A stretch of DNA of 64,000 nt. Origin: Roseivirga sp. (GTDB lineage Bacteria; Bacteroidota; Bacteroidia; Cytophagales; Cyclobacteriaceae). Positions 35,966 to 44,420 of this stretch are shown here, piece after piece (within the stretch, counting starts at the first letter, position 1; the number at the start of each line of letters is the position of its first letter). The stretch spans positions 1 through 64,000 of the forward strand of contig JAJCYM010000075.1 in the NCBI GenBank assembly GCA_029262895.1. The letters are read 5' to 3'. The translations under genes were made by a program, and so were the position numbers. The notes under the pieces are model-generated. The model did not search any database and was not told the DNA's origin. It saw nothing but the letters and a program-made list of their open reading frames with translations.

Positions 35966-37186
35966 ATGGCTAAACGTACTCCTGCCCTACCATTTATTCT
36001 CATCACTGTATTAATTGATGTAATAGGGGTCGGCATCATTATCCCAATAATGCCTGATTTACTGGCTGAACTTGGCATTCCCAATGCTGGAAGAGCCTCT
36101 TTCACTGGCGGCTTATTAATCTTCTCTTACGCTTTCATGCAGTTCTTTTTTGCGCCCATTCTAGGAGGACTGAGTGACCGATACGGCCGCAGGCTTATCA
36201 TTCTAATTTCCCTTTTCGGCCTGACGATTGACTATATTCTGATGGGGGTCGCACCAACGCTGACCTGGCTATTTGTTGGGCGTATTATAGCGGGTATTGG
36301 CGGGGCCTCATACACAACCGCCTCAGCTTATATAGCTGATATTAGTACCCCTGAGAAAAGAGCTCAGAATTTCGGAATGATAGGGGCCACGTTTGGTGTA
36401 GGTTTCGTTTTAGGGCCAATCCTGGGAGGCTTTTTGGGTGAGTTTGACGTGAGGTTGCCATTCTTTATATCTGCTGGTTTAACCTTCATCAATTGGCTTT
36501 ATGGCTTTTTTATACTACCCGAATCTCTTTCTAAAGAGAATCGAAGACCCTTTGAATGGAAGCGCGCCAACCCAATTGGATCACTCAGAAGCCTCAAGAA
36601 ATACCCATTACTTAAGAACTTCTTTATAGCCTTTTTCATCATTTACATCGCTGCACATTCGGTTCAGAGTAACTGGTCGTTTTTTGGTAAAGAGGTTTTC
36701 GCATGGGGGACGCTTGAAATCGGTTTGTCCTTGACTGTGGTAGGCCTTCTTGTCGCATTTGTTCAAGCCGTTTTGATCCGAAAAGCAGTCAAAACCTTAG
36801 GGCAAAAAAAGACGGTTTATCTGGGGCTAACCTTTACTGTATTGGGCCTTATTCTCTTTTCCATGGCCACTCAGGAATGGATGATTTATTCATTCCTCAT
36901 CGTGTACGTGCTTGGTGGATTAGCCGGGCCCACTCTCCAGGGAATAATGTCTAATCAAGTACCTGCGGATGAACAGGGAGAATTGATGGGAGCAATAACA
37001 AGCCTGCAAAGCCTTGGCAACATTGCCGGACCTTTGATCATGACCGGCACGTTCTTTTATTTCACTACTTCGGCTCCAATCTATTTTGCGGGAGCGGCTT
37101 TCGCCTTAGGTGCTATATTTTCCCTTGTTAGTGGCATTCTTATTTATAGAACGATAAAGAATTCCGGTACACAAATAAACGATTGA
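35966..37186 (+). CDS. MFS transporter, TetA/TCR-like multidrug exporter
   Basis: 406 residues, 12 predicted membrane spans. TetA-like features: the N-terminal PFILITVLIDVIGVGIIIPI (span 1), motif A between spans 2 and 3 as GGLSDRYGRRLIILISL, and FGVGFVLGPILGGFLGEF in span 5 (drug-exporter antiporter motif C). Probably a proton-driven exporter of a small hydrophobic compound or tetracycline-like molecule; the substrate cannot be stated, and no TetR repressor is adjacent. The methyltransferase gene starts 10 bp downstream, so the two are likely cotranscribed. Confidence 0.9.
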   Translation: MAKRTPALPFILITVLIDVIGVGIIIPIMPDLLAELGIPNAGRASFTGGLLIFSYAFMQFFFAPILGGLSDRYGRRLIILISLFGLTIDYILMGVAPTLTWLFVGRIIAGIGGASYTTASAYIADISTPEKRAQNFGMIGATFGVGFVLGPILGGFLGEFDVRLPFFISAGLTFINWLYGFFILPESLSKENRRPFEWKRANPIGSLRSLKKYPLLKNFFIAFFIIYIAAHSVQSNWSFFGKEVFAWGTLEIGLSLTVVGLLVAFVQAVLIRKAVKTLGQKKTVYLGLTFTVLGLILFSMATQEWMIYSFLIVYVLGGLAGPTLQGIMSNQVPADEQGELMGAITSLQSLGNIAGPLIMTGTFFYFTTSAPIYFAGAAFALGAIFSLVSGILIYRTIKNSGTQIND

Positions 37187-37196
37187 AGAATCAGGT

Positions 37197-37937
37197 ATGA
37201 GGCCGATAAAGGACAATTTTTCAGACCAAGCCAGTTTATACAAAAAGTATCGCCCAAACTATCCTGAAGCTCTCTATGATCTAATCTTGAGTCATTGCAA
37301 GAATTTTGACTTGACTTGGGACTGCGCCACAGGCAATGGCCAGGTTGCTGAGGTACTTTCAAAACATTTCGATCAGGTTGTTGCCACAGATATAAGTGCA
37401 GAACAGCTCTCACATGCCATCCAGGCAGGAAACATTAACTATAGACAAGGAAGAGCTGAGGCGTCCGGACTAGAAAACAATTCCATTGATCTGCTTACAA
37501 TAGGCCAGGCCATACATTGGTTTGACTTTGATAAATTCTATGCAGAAGCAAAACGCGTACTTAAAACGGATGGACTCATTGCCGCATGGACTTACGGAAC
37601 TTTCAGGGTTCGTGAGGAAATTGATTTGGTTATTGATCACTTCTATAGCGATGTTGTCGGACCCTACTGGGATGACGAGCGTAGCTATATTGATAAAGAA
37701 TATCGAACCATTCCTTTTCCATTCACGGAGATAGCTACAAACCAAAATCTGTGGATCGAACGAAATTGGTCTATTCAGGACATAGAAGGTTACCTAAATA
37801 CCTGGTCGGGTGTGGCTCATTACAGGCGAGAGCACAAAAGCAACCCTGTTGACGATGTTATTACACGCTTAGCCGCACACTGGGCTGAAACGGAAAAGGT
37901 ACGATTCCCCCTTTTCCTGAGGTTAGGCAAAAAGTGA
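37197..37937 (+). CDS. Class I SAM-dependent methyltransferase
   Basis: 246 residues, Rossmann methyltransferase of the methyltransf_11 type (similar to yeast Crg1-like and UbiE-like small-molecule methyltransferases). Motif I WDCATGNGQVAEVLSKHF (about 42-59), acidic motif VVATDIS (about 62-68), motif II GRAEASGLENNSIDLLTIGQ (about 84-103), then AIHWFDFDKFYAEAKRVLK. The N-terminal DNFSDQASLYKKYRPNYPEA is typical of the Crg1-like group. Start ATG is 10 bp after the MFS gene. The substrate is unknown. Confidence 0.88.
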   Translation: MRPIKDNFSDQASLYKKYRPNYPEALYDLILSHCKNFDLTWDCATGNGQVAEVLSKHFDQVVATDISAEQLSHAIQAGNINYRQGRAEASGLENNSIDLLTIGQAIHWFDFDKFYAEAKRVLKTDGLIAAWTYGTFRVREEIDLVIDHFYSDVVGPYWDDERSYIDKEYRTIPFPFTEIATNQNLWIERNWSIQDIEGYLNTWSGVAHYRREHKSNPVDDVITRLAAHWAETEKVRFPLFLRLGKK

Positions 37938-38038
37938 TCCCTCTAAAATAAGGGCTTCATTTGGCCTTGAACCCAATTTATCACTAGTTTAGATGTTGGA
38001 TAAGGGTTTTACTCTCCAATCAATGTTCACTCTGAGTC

Positions 38039-39100
38039 ATGAATGCAGAACTTGACATCTGGATTTTACTGTTTGTTGCGGCAGCGGCACAAGGGTTTTT
38101 CTTGTTCTTTCTATTGCTATCTAATCAAAAAAAGAAGGGTAATCAAAATGGGTATTTAGCTTCACTCATTTTCTTTTTTACCTTAACTCTCTCCTACTAT
38201 GTGACTTTCTGGACCAAGGTAAACCCTATGCTACCGGGAGTTTTTGACATAATCTTGTATTTCACCTTACTCTTTGGGCCATTAATCGTAGGCTATATTT
38301 CCAAAGTTGAAAAGGGAAAACTCCCCAAGTATTGGCTATGGCATTTCACCCCCTTTCTACTTGTAACGGTCACTTTTACATTACTTAGTTCAAATGTGAT
38401 AACACTGTCAAGGGAACAGGGCAGTACTCTTCAATCTTACGTTGCTTATGGTCAGAATATTCAGCTCATGGTCTATTCAATTTGGGCAATTGTCTTGAGT
38501 CACAACGCTAAATCTTCGGCATGGGCCAGGAAAATTGCCTATGCTTTTGCTGGTTATGCGCTGTGTTTCCTTGCTTACTTTATTATGGTTTGGACCGGGG
38601 CGCTGCAATTACAATACGACTACATGGTCTCATTGGGAATGACCGGCTTTATCTACTTCCTTGGTTACCATGGCTTTAGGTCTCCCGAAACCCTGTACCC
38701 CAAAGCCTTCACCCTGAAATACGAAAAGTCGTCATTAGGTGAGGGAGCCTTGGCTGCTGTTGAAAAAAAGCTGGATGATCTCATGACAGCTGATAAGCTC
38801 TATACCAAAGGTGATCTGAAATTGCAGGACTTGTCAGACATGATGGGCATTAGCGCTAACGACATTTCACAAACCGTGAATGTGCGTAAAAAGATGAAGT
38901 TCACTGATTACTTAAACGACCTTAGGGTGGCGGAGGCAGTTGAACTTATGCATTCGGAAAAGTACAAGAGTGACAAACTTTTGGCTGTGGCAATAGACTC
39001 TGGGTTTAACAATAAGACTTCATTCTTAAATGCTTTTAAGAAAAAGCATGGTATCTCTCCTTCTCAATACCGTAGACAAATCCACCTTCAAGCATCCTAA
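38039..39100 (+). CDS. Membrane-anchored AraC-family regulator
   Basis: 353 residues. The first about 215 residues contain seven predicted membrane segments (LLFVAAAAQGFFLFFLLL, LIFFFTLTLSYYVTF, IILYFTLLFGPLIVGYI and others), followed by a cytosolic AraC HTH domain (about 245-350: LKLQDLSDMMGISANDISQT and KLLAVAIDSGFNNKTSFLNAF, ending GISPSQYRRQI). This architecture is common in Bacteroidota and suggests a sensor that binds a ligand in or at the membrane and regulates genes directly. The FG-GAP protein gene 77 bp downstream, across a possible terminator, is a candidate target. Confidence 0.9.
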   Translation: MNAELDIWILLFVAAAAQGFFLFFLLLSNQKKKGNQNGYLASLIFFFTLTLSYYVTFWTKVNPMLPGVFDIILYFTLLFGPLIVGYISKVEKGKLPKYWLWHFTPFLLVTVTFTLLSSNVITLSREQGSTLQSYVAYGQNIQLMVYSIWAIVLSHNAKSSAWARKIAYAFAGYALCFLAYFIMVWTGALQLQYDYMVSLGMTGFIYFLGYHGFRSPETLYPKAFTLKYEKSSLGEGALAAVEKKLDDLMTADKLYTKGDLKLQDLSDMMGISANDISQTVNVRKKMKFTDYLNDLRVAEAVELMHSEKYKSDKLLAVAIDSGFNNKTSFLNAFKKKHGISPSQYRRQIHLQAS

Positions 39101-39114
39101 ACTGGGTTAAATGG

Positions 39115-39172
39115 GGAAAATCCTGTAGGGTTTTCCTATTCGTCCTCTGATTCAGGGTTTTTTTATCAAAAA
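39115..39172 (+). terminator. Probable terminator after the AraC gene
   Basis: GGAAAATCC and GGGTTTTCC pair around TGTA (39115-39136, one mismatch), and a weaker hairpin CCTCTGATTCAGGG then runs into seven Ts. It lies in the 77-bp gap before the FG-GAP gene, which then must have its own promoter or rely on readthrough. Confidence 0.45.
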
Positions 39173-39177
39173 AACTC

Positions 39178-40716
39178 ATGCGATCAATCATAGTCTTAAT
39201 ACTTCTTACGACCTCATTACTGTCCAACGCTCAGCAATGGACGCCTGTAAACGCAGACCCTTTTAATGAAAACACCAACACCAATGGTGTGAGCTTCATA
39301 GATATGGATAATGATGGTGATCTCGATCTTTTCCTTTCCAATGCCAACAACCCCTTTGGATTCAATACCATCTATAGAAATGACGGGAATGATCAATTTG
39401 TCAAGATTGAAGCCGGAGAAATTACCGGCCTGCAAACCCCGACCTTCGGGCACACTTGGGGTGATTTTGACAATGACGGATTGCCTGACCTTTTCATAGC
39501 CAATGGCTTTACTAAAATAGGGTCACTGCTGTATAGGAATAGGGGAAATTTTAAATTTCAAAGGATAGAAAACTACAATGTTGGCAACAACTCGGTTCTG
39601 GCATTTGATGCAGCCTGGGCCGACTACAACAATGATGGTTGGTTGGATTTGGTCACCATTCATCCGGCAAGATTTGTAGGAAAACCCATCAACAGTAACT
39701 CTCTGTTTAAAAACAATGGTGATCTAACCTTTGCAGAAATTGTCTCCACTCCCATCACCGGACCGACTGCACCATTCACCAATGCCACCTGGAGTGATTA
39801 TGACATGGATGGCGACATGGATCTATTCATTGGATCAGGTCCCGCAAACGGAACTATCGCTCCTGATTTTCACTTCAAAAATCAATTAAAAGAGACTGGT
39901 AAAGCTTCATTTCAGAGATTCAGAAGAGAGCAATTCGCGACCGATTCACTGGATGGCCAAACCTGGAACTGGGTGGATTATGACAATGACGGTGACCTTG
40001 ACGTGTTTATGACTAACTATGCCGGTGTTCGAGGAGGAACACCCAATGGCATGAAAAACCATCTTTATAGGAATGACGGAGACACAATAATTAGAGTAAC
40101 TGAAGGGCCATTGGCCAATGAAGTTTCCGTGTCTTTGGCAAACATGTGGGCTGACTTTGATAATGATGGTGACTTAGACGTCATTGTGGGCAACAGCGGT
40201 TCGACAAACAAGCATTATCGCAATGATGGCAAAGGGAATTTTGAACATGTGCTAAATAGCCCAATAGAGGCTCCCGGTGCTAAAAATACCTGGGGAATGA
40301 CTTATGGAGACTATGATAACGATGGAGATATTGACATCTTCATCTCAAACAAAATAAGCTATATCAACGGAGGACCTAACGGTGGTGATGTTAATTATTT
40401 GTACCGAAACGATCTTAATAATTCCAATAAATGGCTGATCATAAAATGTACGGGAGATAAATCCAACAAATCCGGGATTGGTGCCATTGTAAAGCTGACT
40501 GCTACAATTGATGGCCAGGCAGTAACCCAGGTCAGGGTTATTGGTACAAACAATACTTTCTTGGGTGATAACGATATCAGGGCACATTTTGGATTAAAGA
40601 ATGCGACCAAAATAACAGCCATTGAAATTAGCTGGCCCTCCGGTCAAGTGGATAAATATACGGACCTGCAGCCCAACCAAATTCTGGAGGCAACTGAAGG
40701 TAAAGGGTTGAAATAA
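39178..40716 (+). CDS. Exported FG-GAP/VCBS-repeat protein with ASPIC/UnbV domain
   Basis: 512 residues with an N-terminal signal peptide (about 1-19, SIIVLILLTTSLLSNAQ). Seven calcium-binding FG-GAP blades are visible as D-x-D-N-D-G-x-x-D motifs: FIDMDNDGDLDLFLSN, WGDFDNDGLPDLFIANG, WADYNNDGWLDLV, WSDYDMDGDMDLFIG, WVDYDNDGDLDVFMTN, WADFDNDGDLDVIVGN and YGDYDNDGDIDIFISN, forming an integrin-like beta-propeller. The C-terminal part (about 425-505, KSGIGAIVKLTATIDGQ to ISWPSGQVDKYTDL) is the ASPIC/UnbV domain. No T9SS sorting domain is present, so it is probably periplasmic or secreted by another route. The role is unknown; relatives are CRTAC1-like. The next exported gene follows at 48 bp. Confidence 0.92.
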   Translation: MRSIIVLILLTTSLLSNAQQWTPVNADPFNENTNTNGVSFIDMDNDGDLDLFLSNANNPFGFNTIYRNDGNDQFVKIEAGEITGLQTPTFGHTWGDFDNDGLPDLFIANGFTKIGSLLYRNRGNFKFQRIENYNVGNNSVLAFDAAWADYNNDGWLDLVTIHPARFVGKPINSNSLFKNNGDLTFAEIVSTPITGPTAPFTNATWSDYDMDGDMDLFIGSGPANGTIAPDFHFKNQLKETGKASFQRFRREQFATDSLDGQTWNWVDYDNDGDLDVFMTNYAGVRGGTPNGMKNHLYRNDGDTIIRVTEGPLANEVSVSLANMWADFDNDGDLDVIVGNSGSTNKHYRNDGKGNFEHVLNSPIEAPGAKNTWGMTYGDYDNDGDIDIFISNKISYINGGPNGGDVNYLYRNDLNNSNKWLIIKCTGDKSNKSGIGAIVKLTATIDGQAVTQVRVIGTNNTFLGDNDIRAHFGLKNATKITAIEISWPSGQVDKYTDLQPNQILEATEGKGLK

Positions 40717-40764
40717 CCGGTCGTACTCAAACATCAAGCAATCAAAATCTCAAAAATTCTTAGC

Positions 40765-41499
40765 ATGAAATCAATCATCAGTATCCTGCTCCTTTTTATT
40801 CTTCCTCTATCCATTTATGGTCAATCTGATACAGTCAAAATACTAAGTACCAGTGGCCTTGTTGATGGCTCTCACATCAAACCCTACTCCAATAAGTGGA
40901 GGGTATATGGTATTGATGAAAAGGGAAATGAAACCCTACAAACAATTTGGACCGACTATGTTCAGACGATCAAAATGGATGGCAAGCAGCTGATCAGTAG
41001 AACGCAAGAGTTATATAGCCCTGAGCTAAACCTTCAGGAGGTCTGGACTAACCTGTTCGAGCAGAAGACAATGTTACCCCTTAGGGCAAGTCAGCTTAGG
41101 ACAAATGGCACTTTTTTATACCAGGAATTTGACGGTCCTCAGGTCAAAGTCAGACAAAAACTGGAGGGTAAAGAAGTGACGGAAGTGCTTCACAACTATG
41201 AAGTTTCCCCTTATGATTGGACACTTTATGGCGTCCTGCTTTCTGCCCTACCCCTGAAGGTTGACTGGACAGGATCAATACCAACACTCAATGCTCAGGA
41301 TCAATCCAAGGCGGCATGGCTCAATGTTCATGTAGCATCCAAAGAAACTTTGACCACGGAAGACGGTCGCAAATTTACTACCCTGAAAGTTGTTACAGAC
41401 AGAGGGCTGGTATTCTGGCTGGCAAAAAAGGCGCCTTATGTAATTCAACTTGAGCTCCAGCCGACTCCCAAGCAAAAGATTCTTTGGCGCATGTATTAA
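40765..41499 (+). CDS. Exported protein of unknown function
   Basis: 244 residues with a clear signal peptide (SIISILLLFILPLSIYGQ). The mature protein is beta-rich (KWRVYGIDEKGNETLQTIWT, VKVRQKLEGKEVTEVLHNYE, LKVVTDRGLVFWLAKKAPY) and recalls DUF3108-type proteins that measure a converted quantity, but I cannot assign a family. Closely spaced between the FG-GAP protein (48 bp) and the cupin gene, so it is probably in one operon of exported proteins. Confidence 0.75.
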   Translation: MKSIISILLLFILPLSIYGQSDTVKILSTSGLVDGSHIKPYSNKWRVYGIDEKGNETLQTIWTDYVQTIKMDGKQLISRTQELYSPELNLQEVWTNLFEQKTMLPLRASQLRTNGTFLYQEFDGPQVKVRQKLEGKEVTEVLHNYEVSPYDWTLYGVLLSALPLKVDWTGSIPTLNAQDQSKAAWLNVHVASKETLTTEDGRKFTTLKVVTDRGLVFWLAKKAPYVIQLELQPTPKQKILWRMY

Positions 41500-41562
41500 T
41501 TTCCGGAGCACAAACTTATATTGAACCGGATCGTTAAAAACTTGGCCCAAAATTCTATAATC

Positions 41563-41985
41563 ATGGCAAATCGTAGAAAAACAATCAAGGGAATCATCTC
41601 AGCAATTTTCATTACACCGCTGGTTGGTTTTTTCAATCTAAAAGCTAAGCCTATGCAAGATGTACCAGATCAGCAGTTTTTTGAGTTGGACAAAATATAT
41701 AAAGACCTTAAGGCTTCTGGAAATTCCTACAATCCGTTTCTAAGAGTTCCCAAACTGAATTCAGGGCTTTATGTGCTTCCAGCAGGAACAGAAGACAAAC
41801 AATCGCCACACAGACTAGACGAAGTATATTATGTGATTAGCGGAAAGGCCAAGTTTAAATCTGGCGGTGAGCAGACTGAGGTAAAGGCAGGATCAATTAT
41901 CTACGTGAAAGCAGAGATAGATCACCGCTTTTTTAATATTGAAGAAGAGCTTAAGATCATGGTCTTCTTTTCTGAAATGAAATAA
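41563..41985 (+). CDS. Exported cupin-domain protein
   Basis: 140 residues from the ATG at 41563, preferred over an in-frame TTG at 41521 because MANRRKTIKGIISAIFIT opens a twin-basic signal sequence (NRRK...AIFITPLVGFFNLKAK). The cupin beta-barrel is at about 55-138: PHRLDEVYYVISGKAKFKSG carries the first motif (H and E present) and DHRFFNIEEELKIMVFFSE the second with one His. Likely a small metal- or sugar-binding protein in the periplasm; possibly a Tat substrate because of the paired arginines, although the twin-arginine motif is imperfect. The function is unknown. Confidence 0.8.
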   Translation: MANRRKTIKGIISAIFITPLVGFFNLKAKPMQDVPDQQFFELDKIYKDLKASGNSYNPFLRVPKLNSGLYVLPAGTEDKQSPHRLDEVYYVISGKAKFKSGGEQTEVKAGSIIYVKAEIDHRFFNIEEELKIMVFFSEMK

Positions 41986-41988
41986 AAA

Positions 41989-42179
41989 GGGGTTGTCTCA
42001 AAAGGAAATTGAGGCCTGTCATGACCAAATTATATTCGATGAATGTTTCAAGTCTGTGACTTGGAACTGAGCAATCGTGCACCCAAGTTACAAACTTGAG
42101 TGATTAAGTTTTGAGACACCAAATGAACCGAATATAATTTTGTAGAAAAGTTGAGAGGCTGCCTTTTGAGACAGCCTCC
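41989..42179. repeat. 191-bp imperfect palindrome (MITE- or fold-back-like)
   Basis: Three nested pairs of arms face each other: GGGGTTGTCTCAAAAGG (41989-42005) with CCTTTTGAGACAGCCTCC (42162-42179); AAATTATATTCGATGAATG (42027-42045) with AATGAACCGAATATAATTTT (42122-42141); and TTCAAGTCTGTGACTTGG (about 42047-42064) with CCAAGTTACAAACTTGAG (about 42083-42100). The centre is about 18 bp. GAGGCTG...CAGCCTC at the right end also forms a short hairpin that could terminate the convergent OmpA gene. No gene is inside. It fits a non-autonomous mobile element or a long structured RNA tail. Confidence 0.75.
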
Positions 42180-42198
42180 AAATTTCCAATACACACAT

Positions 42199-44289
42199 CT
42201 ATTGGATGAAACTGAGCATTACACGTCTGTTTAATGCCCGTCCTCTTCTTGTCCTGTTGTTCACTGCAGGAATATCTTCACCATAGGTACCTGTCTCAAG
42301 CTGCTCTGGATTCACACCCTTATTCAGCAAATAAGCATGTACTTCATTGTATCGCCTTTCTCCCAGCGCCACATTGTACTCGTTCGTTCCGTAGTTATCA
42401 GTATGTCCTCCTACAAAAACCCGTACATCCGGCCTTTCCCTCAAAAGCCTGGCCGCTTTATCCAGTCTTTCAAAAAATTCCGACTTGATGTTGTGCTTGT
42501 CAAAATCGAAATAAACTATGGGGAGTTCGATTTCATCTAAGGCCAACATTGTCTGAGTTGAAATATCAGCAGGAGGTGTATCAGCTGCCTTAACCTCTTC
42601 AACAACTTTCTTTTCTTCAACTACCGGATTTTCTTCGGCTACCACTTCTTCAGCGGCCTCTTCTTCCACAACTTCAGGTTCTGGTGTCACTACTTCCGGA
42701 ACTTCTTCGGCCACAACTGGTGGCTCAACCACAATTTCTGATGGGTTCAAATCGAAACCGTTTTTCAGTTTAATTATGATTCGCTCATCTGACTCGCTCT
42801 GATCGGGGCAACCTACCAAAAAGTCTCTTCCTACTTCATTCTCATCTCTGAAAAGCACCTTTACGTAGTGCTTTTGTTTATAAATGTTGTTACCAGCCTT
42901 TACAATATTCAGCATAATGTCCTGCTCTATGGGAAGCTCCATACTGTAAAAGCCATTCTCATCTGTAGTAGCGGTAAATTCAGTTTCCTTACCCTCCACA
43001 CTGAGGACTGCACCTACAACAGGCGATCTGTCACCACAATTGAGAAGTCTTCCGGCCACAACCGTTTTATTAAACAGGTACACCTTATAGATATCCATGC
43101 TACCAAAACCACCGGGACGATAGGATGAGAAATAGGCCATTTTACCAAAAACCGAAAAGAAGGTGTCATCATTGACACTGTTAATCGGGGCACCTAAATT
43201 TAATGGCTCACTAAACTTACCAGCCGCACTGTCATAAGTGCTTTGGAAAATATCATATCCTCCCATTGACTCGTGGCCACGAGATGCGAAGAAGAATGTA
43301 CCATCTTCCGCTACATATGGAGAATCATCATTGTATGGCGTGTTCAGCTCTTCAATGGCTTGCCCTTTGCCCCACTTTCCGGAAGCATCCTGATGCATCA
43401 TATAGAGATCCAAATCTCCTTTGGTATTTGCCGCAGAAGCATAGATCATGCTTTTGCCATTGTTAAAGAAGTAAACATGTGATTCCCACTTACTGGTATT
43501 GATATTGCTAATACTTCTTCTATTACCCCAATTACCATCAGCTTGTAGATCGGAAATAAAGAGGTCTTCATTCTTAAAGCTGACCAGAGTACTATCACCA
43601 TTCATAAGCTGTACAGTGGCATCGTGATCTGTGCCCTTGGCGTAGCCATCTAACACAGCATCCTTCGTCCAGTCATCAACCTCGTCCATATCGGAAGTCA
43701 TCACCTGCTCGTATGCTTCACCATCACGAGCCTTCTCGGATTCTTTTTTCCTTCTGGCTGTAAAGAAGATTCCCCGGTGATCCGAGGTCATTAGAGGGCT
43801 GTACTCAGAACCATCTGTATTTACATTAGTACCCAGATTTTGAACAATAAGATCCTTGGGGTTAGGAAGGTACTTCTCGGCTGCCAGGATGTTCGTTCGA
43901 ACCTGATTGTATTCTTTCTTGTCCTCATCAAACATATCCTTTGAATCAAACTGAGCAAGTGTGTTTTTTGCATTTTGGACTTGACCTGCCAATAAATAAG
44001 CTTTGGCGAATTTCACGTAGTAAAAGGGTATGTCCTGGGCAAGATCGGCAGAAGCTTTAAACAGTTGGATACTTTCATCAGGCCGGTATAATTCGGCCAG
44101 ACATATCCCTGCAAAAAATTTAGCCTCCGTATTCTTGGGTTTTTTGCGCATGAGTGTTTCCAGTTGGTCATAAGCGGCTTGCCAACTCTCATCTTCCATA
44201 TCGGAAAGAATATTATTCATTTTCTGAGCCATTAAGCCAGAGCTGAATAGAACAATAAAAAGAACAACGAAAAGTGATCTCATTTTCAT
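42199..44289 (-). CDS. OmpA-family protein with TPR, PD40 propeller and carboxypeptidase-regulatory-like domains (PorE-like)
   Basis: 696 residues from the ATG at 44289, which begins a signal peptide (SLFVVLFIVLFSSGLMAQ); an in-frame ATG 24 nt upstream is less likely. Order: TPR-like helices (about 20-120), a PD40/WD40-like beta-propeller (about 150-410; GIFFTARRKKES, FFASRGHESMGGYDIF, AYFSSYRPGGFGSMDIY), a carboxypeptidase-regulatory-like domain (about 415-490), a Glu/Val/Pro-rich linker (about 515-590) and an OmpA peptidoglycan-binding domain (about 600-696; YFDFDKHNIKS, GGHTDNYGTNEYN, ALNRRVMLSFIQ). This order matches T9SS component PorE, except that no lipobox Cys is present here. It probably anchors an envelope complex to peptidoglycan. 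No PorP/SprF partner is adjacent. Confidence 0.88.
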   Translation of the reverse strand: MKMRSLFVVLFIVLFSSGLMAQKMNNILSDMEDESWQAAYDQLETLMRKKPKNTEAKFFAGICLAELYRPDESIQLFKASADLAQDIPFYYVKFAKAYLLAGQVQNAKNTLAQFDSKDMFDEDKKEYNQVRTNILAAEKYLPNPKDLIVQNLGTNVNTDGSEYSPLMTSDHRGIFFTARRKKESEKARDGEAYEQVMTSDMDEVDDWTKDAVLDGYAKGTDHDATVQLMNGDSTLVSFKNEDLFISDLQADGNWGNRRSISNINTSKWESHVYFFNNGKSMIYASAANTKGDLDLYMMHQDASGKWGKGQAIEELNTPYNDDSPYVAEDGTFFFASRGHESMGGYDIFQSTYDSAAGKFSEPLNLGAPINSVNDDTFFSVFGKMAYFSSYRPGGFGSMDIYKVYLFNKTVVAGRLLNCGDRSPVVGAVLSVEGKETEFTATTDENGFYSMELPIEQDIMLNIVKAGNNIYKQKHYVKVLFRDENEVGRDFLVGCPDQSESDERIIIKLKNGFDLNPSEIVVEPPVVAEEVPEVVTPEPEVVEEEAAEEVVAEENPVVEEKKVVEEVKAADTPPADISTQTMLALDEIELPIVYFDFDKHNIKSEFFERLDKAARLLRERPDVRVFVGGHTDNYGTNEYNVALGERRYNEVHAYLLNKGVNPEQLETGTYGEDIPAVNNRTRRGRALNRRVMLSFIQ

Positions 44290-44420
44290 GATACAGTATT
44301 TAAATAAGTACAAAGGTTTACTTGTAACGACAGGTCAGTCGATATGTGATGGCTGCGAATATCTGGTCGAGGGATATTTGCAGAAGCCAAAATACGAAAA
44401 ATGATTTTAAAATGTCAAAA

